Assembly (NCBI GenBank): GCA_003116975.1
Contig: BGKB01000110.1
Location: 62,001 to 126,000, forward strand
Direction of reading: 5' to 3'
Source: Aurantiochytrium sp. KH105
Taxonomy: Eukaryota > Sar > Bigyra > Thraustochytrida > Thraustochytriidae
DNA length: 64,000 nucleotides
This document shows, piece by piece, positions 49,334-59,143 of this stretch (position 1 is its first letter; each line of letters opens with the position of its first letter). The translations under genes and the position numbers were made by a program. A model generated the notes under the pieces. It had not been told where the DNA came from, did no database searches, and was given only the letters and a program-made list of their open reading frames with translations.

Positions 49334-50224
49334 ATGGGCTCTCTGCGCAGCTCCGAGGCGTTTTTGGCGCGGCAAGGCATCTCGCAAGTTGTCGAAGAGG
49401 CAGTGTGCGAGCTGGCGTTGTGCCAACCGCCGGCGGCGGCGCGAGCTGGTGACGAGTATGCGGGCGCCCAGGAAGAAGGTTCGCGAGACGCAGCTGCTGC
49501 AGGCTTCCTTGCGGACGTGCTTGCGGAAAAATTGGATGAACGCGCAGGCTTAAAACATGCTGAGCGGCTCGTTACACAGTGCGATGTGCGTAGCGCTGTC
49601 CTTTACGATCGACTTGGAGAGGCATTTTTGCTTTTGGCGGAAGACGCTCGTGTGGAGCAAGCCCAAGAGCAAGAGGATAAATCTTTGCGTGTGGATGATA
49701 AGGTTGTTTCCGCGTCTCATAAGCTGAGCCAGTCTCCCGGAGTGTTTTCGCGAGATGTGGTACACTTGCAACGCAAGCTGTGCAAAAGACTGCCCAAGTC
49801 TGCTTGTGAACGGGTATTAAAGCTCGCGCGACCTGTATCACTCGGTTATCTGCTATCTTACAATGACTTTATGTGCCACATTGGGGCGTGCCTTGCTGTG
49901 CGAGAGCTTGGGGAAGCTCTCCGCGAAGCGTTTGCATTCTCTGCCTCGGGAAATGGTTTTGGGTGTGTGTCGCTTGATGCCGCACTCAAAATATTGGAAG
50001 CGGTGGATTGGGACCAAGGGCTAGCGAATTTAAAGCAAGGGGATAGCAACGAAGAGATGCGCGCTGCGCGCCGCGACATGGCACGAGATTGCCTCGAAGC
50101 AGCCAAAGGACGTCAGTGCAGGGGTAACGATGACGCGGGAATTAAGGTGGAGGATTTTGTGTGCGTTGGCATAGAGATGCTTTTGGCAACTGGTGAGATG
50201 AGTCAACGCCAGGAGCCGACATGA
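49334..50224 (+). CDS. TPGS1-like (tubulin polyglutamylase complex subunit 1) protein
   Basis: 296 residues from the ATG at 49334 (a TTG-started frame extends to 49232 across a tandem repeat). Residues about 8-65 form a DPY-30/RII-alpha-like helical pair (AFLARQGISQVVEEAVCELALCQP, then FLADVLAEKLDE). The central part (SAVLYDRLGEAFLLLAEDARVE; VHLQRKLCKRLPKSACERVL; LLSYNDFMCHIGACLAVRELGEALREAF) follows the order seen in TPGS1, the scaffold subunit that links TTLL1 to tubulin. The C-terminal region (EDFVCVGIEMLLA) also fits. The similarity is by pattern. A generic DPY-30-domain flagellar protein is the alternative. The presence of a TTLL enzyme in the same window is consistent but not proof. Confidence 0.6.
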   Translation: MGSLRSSEAFLARQGISQVVEEAVCELALCQPPAAARAGDEYAGAQEEGSRDAAAAGFLADVLAEKLDERAGLKHAERLVTQCDVRSAVLYDRLGEAFLLLAEDARVEQAQEQEDKSLRVDDKVVSASHKLSQSPGVFSRDVVHLQRKLCKRLPKSACERVLKLARPVSLGYLLSYNDFMCHIGACLAVRELGEALREAFAFSASGNGFGCVSLDAALKILEAVDWDQGLANLKQGDSNEEMRAARRDMARDCLEAAKGRQCRGNDDAGIKVEDFVCVGIEMLLATGEMSQRQEPT

Positions 50225-50375
50225 GCATTTGGCCTCGCGTGCAGACCATGACCGTATGGAAACGAGAAGACCAAAAGGAAAGCAAAAGCGAAAGCGAAAG
50301 AGAGAAAATGGTTGTATGAGATGGAGGTCCTCGCTGCTTCGATCAAGGTGTGCATACGAGTGGGAGCAGAGGTGT

Positions 50376-52709
50376 TCACAACAATGCACCGAGACTCGCC
50401 ATAAAGGAGTCCGCAAAGGTCTGTGCATCGGTGGGGTCCTCGCTCTTGACAGTGGCGGTGAGCTGGCACGAGGCCTTTTCGAGCTGGACTTCCGCAAGAT
50501 GCAAAACATCATTGGAGTCGCGACCAAAGAAGAAGAACTTGAGCGCATGACCGAGATCACCGGATGCCATGCAGTAGATGCGGTTCTCGGCCGCAAGAGA
50601 CTCGACCTGGTCTGCGGGTGGACAGGAGGATAGCGGAAGGTCAAGTGTGGCAGCAGTGTCTGCTGCCTCCCACTTTGTCTGAAAGGTCTCCTGGTCCAGA
50701 GTGACATTGGCCTGCAGCGACCACGGCTGGCGCGAGGGTGACGCGTGGCCTCCCACCCCAAGGAGATCGTCATCATTACCATGGTAAGCTTGTGCCGTGT
50801 CGTCGTAGGACTGGGCGTGGTTCTGTTGTGCGGCTTGCGCTGCGGCTGCATTTGCAGCAGCGGCTGCGGCAAAACTGAGTTGCGGAATGGATGCAGTCTC
50901 GAGATGCTTTTCGTCGACGAATTGCTCTGCGGGTTTATCGTAAAGAATGGAGAGCGTGTTGAATTCCTCAAAGAGCTGCTGCTTGAGGCCGGAGAGGCGC
51001 TCCTCGGCGAACTCGACGACGGGGCTCTTGGCGCAGGTGATGCAGCGGCGGGCCTCTTGGACGTCATGGCGCAGCAGACGATAATAGAGGAGAGCGCGAT
51101 CGTGGAGATTGGTGTCGCTCGTGTCATTGAGCATGGTTGTGAGTAGACGTTTGAGCATGGCATGGACTTCGGGGGCGCGCCGGAAAAAGACCTTGCAGAC
51201 GGCGGTGAGCAAGGCTGCCTTGACCTGGACAGAGACCTCGTCATCGTAGGAGGCAATGAGGCCTTCGAGCAGGTAGGGCGTTTGCCTCATGTCGGCGCCG
51301 AATTCGCCGAGGAGGAAAATGACAGCGGCTTTGCCGGTGGGATTTTCGATGACGCGGAGGCAACGCGGGAGGGCGGGTAGAACATCTGCGCTTCGGTCTG
51401 GGTACTTGCGGAGGAGGTCCTTGATGACATTGACAGCCTCTGTGCGTACGGTGTCGAGATCGATGTTTGAGATGAACTCGAGAAGCTGGTTGATGATACC
51501 GTCGGCGCCGGCAGGAATGTTGACGGCGATACGCCCGAAAGCGATGATGGCGCGCTTTGATATTTCGGGGTCGACATCCTGGACGTATTCCGTGAGCTCG
51601 TGAACGAGTTCGTGGATGTTGGTCTCGTTGGCGAGCTCGGGCAGAATGCGAAGCTTTGTGAATTTGAGGGGCGAGGGCTCGTTGTAGTGAATATAAAAGA
51701 GCTTGAATTCTGAATCGAAGACGCCAGGGCAGCGCGTGACCATAATTTCGACGTGCTTGAGGACGCTGTATCGCAGCTCTGGGCTCGGGTTGGCCATGAG
51801 GGTGAGGGTGGGCTGTTTGAGGCGCATGTAGATTTGGTCCTTGATGTGGCGGAGAGAGTCGGCGTAGAAGAGAAAGATCTTGGTTGTTGCGAGGACGACG
51901 GCGCTGCTGGCTACGCGCAGACACGAGTCGAGTACGTTCATGATTTGAAATGTTTCCTCCTCGGATTCTGGCCTGTACTTTGCGAGAAGATGAAGAATGA
52001 AGCTTTGGCCCCACTCGTTGTAGTCGCGGATGCGGTTGAGCAGGTGGATGACGAGCGCACGATCGAGCTGAATGCCGCCCTGTTCAATGTTGATTTCCGC
52101 GACGACCATGAGACTACTGGCGGATACTTGGGGGTCGGGATCTTGGAGCATTTTGGTGACGATATCGTCGAGGCCGTTTTCCGTGACGATGGCCTTGTCG
52201 AGGTTGTGAAGCTTGAGAACGGCAAGAACGGAGTTGCGACGCACGTAGGCGGCAGGATCGCGAAGTCCCTTGAGCAGGACCGGCAGCAGGTACTCTGTGA
52301 CTGTGACGAGGCCAAGGGAGGAGAGCGAGCGGAGCGCGAGGCCGCGAACGAGGGGATCGCTGTCCTGGCAGTCGCGCGTCATGGTATTGATGCAGAGCGT
52401 AGCGAGTTCTTCATTGCTTGCAGCATATGTGGAAAGGAAAAGGTAGCACATTTTTTTGAGCACAAGGTCGGTTGTGGCGCTTGCCATGACGACCTCGCCA
52501 AAGAGTGAGCTGACATCAATGCCAAGCGTCATGTAGGCGATGACCTTTTTGATCACCTCGCGTTTCCTGCGCGGGTCGCGTTCGACGGCCTGGTTCCGCA
52601 GAAGCGCCTTAAGGTCTGTAACCTCGCCTCGTTTGGTGTCGAAGTACTTGCTGCTAGAGTCGCGGCCGCCAGCCGAAGCGGGCGGTGGCGGGGGCACGGG
52701 AGTTGCCAT
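50376..52709 (-). CDS. AP4B1: AP-4 adaptor complex subunit beta
   Basis: 777 residues from the ATG at 52709. An N-terminal Pro/Ala segment is followed by the adaptin HEAT solenoid (about 25-560): YMTLGIDVSSLFGEVVMASATTD, LVLKKMCYLFLSTYA, DPLVRGLALRSLSSLG, GLRDPAAYVRRNSVLAVLKLHNL. The ASATTD and VRGLALRSL variants match AP-4 beta rather than AP-1/2 beta, which read differently at these points. An Ala/Gln-rich hinge spans about 590-650. A C-terminal ear domain follows (about 670-777, FQTKWEAADT to FADSFMASLGALL), short as in AP-4 beta. AP-4 is a clathrin-independent adaptor that sorts cargo at the trans-Golgi network. It converges with the TPGS1-like gene, 151 bases apart. Confidence 0.92.
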   Translation of the reverse strand: MATPVPPPPPASAGGRDSSSKYFDTKRGEVTDLKALLRNQAVERDPRRKREVIKKVIAYMTLGIDVSSLFGEVVMASATTDLVLKKMCYLFLSTYAASNEELATLCINTMTRDCQDSDPLVRGLALRSLSSLGLVTVTEYLLPVLLKGLRDPAAYVRRNSVLAVLKLHNLDKAIVTENGLDDIVTKMLQDPDPQVSASSLMVVAEINIEQGGIQLDRALVIHLLNRIRDYNEWGQSFILHLLAKYRPESEEETFQIMNVLDSCLRVASSAVVLATTKIFLFYADSLRHIKDQIYMRLKQPTLTLMANPSPELRYSVLKHVEIMVTRCPGVFDSEFKLFYIHYNEPSPLKFTKLRILPELANETNIHELVHELTEYVQDVDPEISKRAIIAFGRIAVNIPAGADGIINQLLEFISNIDLDTVRTEAVNVIKDLLRKYPDRSADVLPALPRCLRVIENPTGKAAVIFLLGEFGADMRQTPYLLEGLIASYDDEVSVQVKAALLTAVCKVFFRRAPEVHAMLKRLLTTMLNDTSDTNLHDRALLYYRLLRHDVQEARRCITCAKSPVVEFAEERLSGLKQQLFEEFNTLSILYDKPAEQFVDEKHLETASIPQLSFAAAAAANAAAAQAAQQNHAQSYDDTAQAYHGNDDDLLGVGGHASPSRQPWSLQANVTLDQETFQTKWEAADTAATLDLPLSSCPPADQVESLAAENRIYCMASGDLGHALKFFFFGRDSNDVLHLAEVQLEKASCQLTATVKSEDPTDAQTFADSFMASLGALL

Positions 52710-52710
52710 C

Positions 52711-52741
52711 TTTCTTCTTCTTCTTCTTCTTCTTCTTCTTT
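52711..52741. repeat. (CTT)n/(GAA)n repeat in the AP-4 beta leader
   Basis: About 10 CTT units lie directly next to the start codon, so the transcript leader would carry a GAA repeat just 5' of the ATG. Confidence 0.9.
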
Positions 52742-55333
52742 CCTTTCTTCTTCGACTCTGGCCTGTTCGTCAGTTAGACGCCGAGGCAAGAGAAGACTGG
52801 ATTCCCTTGCGAGCGCGGGCCTCCGGCGTGGTGGCCGCGTGCGCGCGCCAAGATACACTTGACACGCGAGGCGCAGGGTTTCGCGCTTGCGACGGCAGCG
52901 CTCAATCCTCTCAGTAAAAGACTCGCCACGCGAGCAACGAAACCAAGTTGTATCTTGCATTAGTGTCTAAACGACCTAAAGCTATTATTGTAGAATAAGT
53001 CCCTTTTGCGTTTTGGTCCCGTCAAAAGTCAATGTCGTAGCAAAGGATGGTCCAGGACGAAACGATGGATGAAGCCGTGAGAGCCAAGGCGTCCCGCGTC
53101 CGCGTCACGCGCGCTAGCATGCGAATGCGTGCAGATGCAAGCAATGCTGGCTGCGTATAACTTACTGTTATTAGAAGAACAAGCTGTTTGCATGTCCCGC
53201 GCTCGTGCTGTGCGTGCTGTAGTCGCCCGGCCTCAACGAATTTGGCAGGCAGCTGCAGGCTGAGTGAGGCGTGCGTGCAGCTGCAGCAGGCAGAGGCATG
53301 CGTGCGTGCGTGCGTGCGTGCGTGCGGGCGGGCGGGCAGGCGGTCAATGGCGAGGAATCCAGACTTGCTCCCTGCCCGCGAAGCGGCGACAGCGACTGGC
53401 TGGAGAATGCTGGCTGGCAGGCTGGCAGGCTGGCTGGCTGGCTGGGCGGGCGGCTGCGGGCGGGCTGACTGGCGTCCCGGAATAGGTATACGCTTTGCGC
53501 GGCAAAGTCTCCGGCTTGGCGGCGTGGCCGCGGCGGCTGCAACATGCTGCCACATTATCGCTGACGCACGGGTGTGGGTCTTTTTGCTGTCGATCGTCAC
53601 CGCCGTCCCAGCCCACACTTTGTGTAGGGGTGTGGGAGACGATTGTAGGGGAGGAATGCTCGATTGACTTGACTTGACTCGACTTGAACTTGCTCTAGTC
53701 GGAGGCAGCTACAGCTGCGATTGCTGCAGCTATTGTTCTTTCTCTGCATTCTAAAAGCCTGTTTACGGCATGACGCCGCAAGCTGCTGCAGCTGCTACTA
53801 GCCGCTGGAGCTGTGCTGTAGTGCGTGCTGGATTCGCCAGGACGCGGCCCAGGCTGAGAGGCGTTGGGGAATGGCATCAGGTACGGCCTTGCACGAGGAA
53901 TCCATGGTGGGCTCACCGCGACAGCCTGGCGAGATGCTGATGGTCGTGGCAGGCATACTGGCTGGTTGGCTTGCTAGCGGGCTGGCGAATGGGCGGAGGT
54001 GCAGGTGATAGATAGCCAAGGATGTGGCGCCTTTTCCTCCGTATAATCACCACTTCTCCTACTTGGCCTACTGCTACATTTGCCCTGCCATGTGAAGCGG
54101 TTGCCGCCAATAGCGCAATGTATGGATGGTGGATGGCTGCCGCCGCCACACCACAACCTCACCGCACCTCGCTTCTTCAAGGCCTGAGTCGAGAAAGCTT
54201 TTTAGCTTGCTTTAGCTTGATCTGCGGTAATTTTCCGGAGCTAGTTGCTTCTCTAAATGAACCGGGAGGGTCGAGTCCAGTCGCAAGGAGGAGGGCGGCA
54301 GAAGCAGCAAACAAGCAAAAGTAGGCCGACAAGCAAACAAGCAATCTCGCAGGCCAGCGCGTGGGGCGGCAGACGCCTCCGCGTAGAGAAACCTCGCCCA
54401 GCGGGCAGCCGCTAGCTGCGCTCGTGCGCGGCGGCAGCCAGGGCGAGCACCGGCCGCACCCTCCTCAAGCGGCAGCGGCCTGTAGAATAGCGAGCAAGCG
54501 AGCAAGCGAGGGAGCGAGCGAGCGAGCGAGCGAGCGCTGCGCGGCTTTGGTTCATCCAGACAAACAGATTTCAACCATCGATTGCTCCACTCGTGTCACC
54601 ACGAGCGCGCGCGGTGCTGCGCTGCGTTGAGCTGCCTGCGCAGGGCTTTGCGTGCAGCGGAGTCCACGCTACGCGCGGCGGCGCGGCCGATCGGATCGAT
54701 ACGCTCGACGGGAGCGAGCGAGGGAGCAAGCGAGCGTCAGGCGCTTCGCCGGAAAGTCAAGCGCACGTGAGGTCTTGCTGCGACTCAGCCAGTATCGCGG
54801 CGCCGCCACCAGGCTCCGCTCCGTAGTTGCAGCTGCAGCTACTAGCTCTTCACTAGCACGTGCTTGCTGGTTCATCCAACAGCCCGCGGCGAGGAAGCAC
54901 GGCTACTACGGTTGAGCCTAGGAGGGGGCACTAGTGATCGACAGGAGCGGAGACGGAGGAGGAGATCATACCAACCAGGTGGTCCGCAGAGTAAGTTACA
55001 GTTCGTATGCGTACATACGCGCTGGATAAGCCAGCCGCGCGGTGACCGGCCTGTCCAAGGTAGCCAGCAGCAGCGAGAGAGCGCAAGCGCCCATGCAAGC
55101 TTGCAAGTAAGAAGGATGCAGCGACGAGCCGCGAGCGGTGTGATGGTGATGGGCGGTGGGTTGGCGAGTTCAAATGGAGGGGGAAAATGCTTTCCCCAAG
55201 AGAGAAGGGGAGTGGGGAAGCAGGGGGAGGACGGAGGGAGGTTAGGGGGAGGGGGAAAGCGGTAGTTGGGAGAGTTGGGGAAAATAGAAGCGCACCAATC
55301 CCAATCTCGGGAAGAAAAGGGGCAAAATCCGGG

Positions 55334-55352
55334 GCACGGTTGTCAACCGTGC
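55334..55352. repeat. 9-bp palindrome, 1-nt spacer
   Basis: GCACGGTTG (55334-55342) and CAACCGTGC (55344-55352) are exact reverse complements around one T. It lies in the gene-poor region and could be a dimeric protein site. Confidence 0.6.
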
Positions 55353-57471
55353 TGGAGTGCGTGCTGTGTGAGGTGCGGGTTTCAAGTCCACAGATCTCCC
55401 ACTGTGTAAAGCATGCTGTCGTGGAGCGAGAGATTTTCACCGCCTCCTGTGGCCGTCGTCCACACCGCAGGTCGCCGGTCGACTGTGCTGAGCTATGCTG
55501 TGTGCGCTCCCGTGGCCCGGCCCCAAGCGCGGGCGCGGGCGCGGGCGCGGGGGTATGAGACAGCCGAAGTCGGTCGACCTGACATTGTGGCATTGGCGAT
55601 GCTCTTCTCGGCTTCTCTCTTTCTTCGCTCGTTCTGCTCTGCTTTGCTTTCTTTTTGTTTACAAATGAGGCAGAAGTATACTGAAGCAGCGGGGGGCGGG
55701 GAGGTTGCGAGGTCGGAGGTCTCGTAAACTGCCCTCCTTCGTGCCTCCACAGAGGGCCTCTTCACGATTGTGCATGTGCATTTGCATGCGCATGCGTGTG
55801 CGCACGCGAGAAATGCGCAAGCGAAGCGATGGAGGATACAGGGCCGGTCTTCCATGGTGTCCGGGCCGTCGAGAAGCCTGGAGCAGTCGCGTCTCAATCC
55901 GTCAGGGCGGAGACGGGGAGGCCGGTGGGCAATTTTTGGTTTCGTTCGGCACGGGCAATCGAGGGCATGTCAGCGATATGCCGCTGTCGAGCCGACCGGT
56001 GGCGGGGACCGCCCGCGCGCTCGCGTCGCACAGCACCGCGTAACACAGCACGGTGCGATCAATACCACGCCGGAGGTGGTCGGTACGAGTGGCGACGCGA
56101 CGAAAGTCGACTCGCTGTGAACGTGAAACCTCCCTCCGCCTCACCCTCCCTCGCTCGTCCAGACGCAGCGAGCGGACGAAGTCCGCCAGCAGCAGCCAGC
56201 CGGCCGGCCCAGGATCGCTGCTGCAGCCCCCGTGGCTCCCGGATCTTGTCTATTAGGCAGCCACCATTGCAAGCTAGCTGCAGATGGCTGCAGACAGCAC
56301 TGTCTATATCCCTTTACACAGGAGTGGGCCGAGAGCTTCGTTTGGGTGGGGCCGGCCGCACCTTTCGACACAACCGTGTGGGTGGGCGGAGGCACGCAAG
56401 AAGGGTAGAGAAAGAGGGGAGGGAAGAGAAATCAGGCGAGGGAGACCGTCGGTTGGTTGGTGGGTTGATTGGTTTGATTTATTCGTTTGGTTTGGCTAGC
56501 TGGGTGCGTCGCGATAGCCACCCGAGCAAGCACGCAGCCCACTCATCGACCCGAGTCGCGAGGCGCTCTGCCTGCTGGCAGTGGCCTGGCTGGCTGGCTG
56601 GCTGATGAGATGATTCGTGGAGTGGAGAAGAGTATAAACAGCAGTAAAGACGCAGCAGCAGCACGCAGTGCGTTGACCGAGAGGGAGAGGGAGCGCGTGA
56701 GTGGGAGTCAGAGAGGGAGGCTCAGGATGGCGAGGGGGCGCCGGCGGGGGGAGGGGGGGCAGGGGGGGGGAGGTCAGGATTCTTGTGCATAGAAAGCCAG
56801 GTGGGGACGAAAGGAAAGGAAAGGAAAGGAAAGTCCGCGCCGCGGCACGGCAAGGCAAGGCAAGGCAAGGCGGCACTTCTGGCAGTTAGTTAGCCATGAG
56901 ACTGCTGCTGTCAAGCTGACAGACAGACCTGCCGTCAGAGGGCAGGGCTGCTCAGGACATGTTTGTCTGTCGGGCGATGGAGGCGGTGCAGGAATTGAGT
57001 ACCGCAGTCCGCGCCACAGTGTGGGCAAGCTTGACTGCTTTCCTTCTGGTCACGGAGCAAGGCAAGACCGACGGACACGCGACGGACGGAAGATGGAAGG
57101 GAAAAGGGAAAGGGAATGACGAACTAACTAACTAGCAGCAGCGCCGTGTGATCTCAACGCTCCGCTCAGTTTGTGCAGAGAGGCAGGCAGCTTAGAAAGA
57201 GGGCGCGAGAGAGGCCAAGAAAGCAACCGACCGACCTGAGCCGACCACTCAGGGCAGGTATAAAGTAACAGGTAAGTAGGCTTGCTTGGCTGGCTGACTG
57301 GCAGCGGACGCGTCTCAAAAAGTTCGATCGATCTCAAGCAAGCAACCGTCAGCCAGGAACCGCCAGCCAGGAACCGCGACTTGGAGCCGAAGCAGCCGCA
57401 GCGCGCACACTCGTTTACTATTTGGCTGGTCAAAGTAAACAGGCAGATACACACGAACGAACGAACGGACG

Positions 57472-57507
57472 GACGCACCGGACGCACCGGACGCACCGGA
57501 CGCACTG
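57472..57507. repeat. 9-bp minisatellite, four copies
   Basis: Three exact GACGCACCG units and one GACGCACTG, head to tail, preceded by an ACGA/ACGG tetranucleotide run. Confidence 0.85.
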
Positions 57508-58848
57508 GAGCGCGGCATCTGCGCAGCACTTGCAGCGAATCGTCTCGGCTCGGCTCGGCTGGCTGCCTGGCGGCTGGAAGGCTCGTTAGGTCTCAACTCG
57601 ACGCGATTCGTCTCGCCCTGACGCGAGCCGTCTCGTTCGCTTCGTCTCGCCTCGTCCCCGGTCCCGGCGCGAGCCGTCCCTCGGCGGTGGTCTATCGACC
57701 GACAGACCGACCGACCGACCGTTTGTCCAACGAACGACGCGGGGCGCGCGCCGTGCCGCTATTGTTAGCCCCTACCGCTGCCGACCCCGTCGTCTCGTCT
57801 CGTCCCGGCTCCTCGGGCACGTGCAAGCACAGCTAGTTTTCCGCAGCTTGCTGTAGCTCGCCTGCCTAGCTTGCTTGGCTCGCCAGCCACAGCCAGCTTC
57901 TGCAAATTGTTGGGCGGTGGGTAGGAACGGGCGTCCCTCTCTCGAACTCTGTCTGTCTTTCAGTGGCAAGGCGAGGGCTCGCAAGCGCGAAGCAGCGCCA
58001 AGCAACGCCAAGCAGCGGCCCAAGGCCCTCCAGTTACACATCCGACAAGCTCAGCAGCTAGCTTCGTTATAGCATCGCCCGGGAGGGAGGCTCGCGCCGC
58101 ACCGCGCCGTGCTGCTCGGCCACAGTCAGGGCGTCGGTCCTTCGGCGAGGAGCGGGCGAGAAAGTGAAAGAGAGAGAGGCTGGAGAGACGAAGCCAGCCA
58201 AGCTAACCAGCAAGCTAGCTAGCTAGTCTCGCGGCACGTGGCACGTCTCGGCCCCGACTCGGACCCGCGCTGGGAAGCCCGCAGAAGGAAGGAGCGAAGC
58301 GAGGGGTGTACTCGCGAAAGTCAAGACCAAAAAAGTCGTTGATTGCTTCAAGTTGGAGGTCGCTGTCGCAGTCGCTGTCGGTCGCAGGCGGGGTAGACAA
58401 GAAGGCGGAGGGGGGAGGGGGGGGGGGGGCTCGCGAGCTGAAGACTGACGTGGGCGGGCCGTTCGTGCATATAGCCACTCCAAGCCACGCAATCGCGCCG
58501 GCCAGCCAGCAGCCAGCTGCAGCCAGCCAACCAACCAACCAACTGTGCGCTGGGTTTGTTTGCGGGCCCAAGCCAGCTGCTGCGGTGCACTGTGTGTCCG
58601 ATTTTCGTCGTGGAGTCCTTCACCGACGCCTTCACCGCAGTGCCGCAGCCCTCCGAACCTCCCACAGACGCGTTCGTGGACACAGAAGGGACCCCACGCC
58701 GCTGTCGGCTGCGGCCCCGCGCGAGCTGCCAGCTTGCATCGTCGCCCGCCTCGGCCTCGGGTTGGCTTCGCCAGTTTAGAGCGAGCTTGCTTGCTTGCTC
58801 GGCTTGGCTCGGCTCCGGTCCTCAACGCACGCAGCAGCTCGGACCACA

Positions 58849-59112
58849 ATGCCGCCTCCGGCCAGCAGCGGCAGCAGCCAGCAGACGCAAGCACAACACA
58901 AGGCACAACTCGAGACGACGCGACACGGCACGGCGCAAGGTGAAGACGGCGTGGCACGACGACCTCAAGAGCGCACGTGTGCGGCGCCGCGGAGCAGCAG
59001 CGGGGACGACCCGCGGCTGCGCGTGGGAGACGTCCTGGGCGGCCTCCTGGGCCTGAGCAGCAGCAGGAGCAGCGTCAGCACGAACAGCAGCAGCATCATG
59101 AACAGCAGCACG

Positions 59113-59143
<31 letters not shown>

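Larger units (their letters stand above)
52742..58848. other. 6.1-kb gene-poor region with dense short tandem repeats
   Basis: Much longer than other spacers here (60-1400 bases). It is made of patchy tandem repeats: GTGC (53298-53330), GGCT (53396-53452), GAGC (54487-54538), AAGG (56810-56833), GGCAA (56843-56868) and a 9-bp GACGCACCG unit in four copies (57472-57507). Frames on both strands are short or Arg/Pro/Ser-rich. I find no domain, splice-supported gene, tRNA or rRNA. It must hold the promoters of AP-4 beta and of the downstream SPRY gene; the remainder is unexplained. Confidence 0.6.

Noticed and set aside
55334-55400. tRNA-like sequence (a GGGTTTCAAGTCC stretch near 55376-55388 after a hairpin)
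   Set aside because: The T-arm stem does not pair, and no acceptor or anticodon stem of correct spacing is present.
55796-56605. 269-codon frame in the gene-poor block
   Set aside because: Arg/Ala/Gly/Ser-rich with no domain or clear start; other frames are equally open around it.
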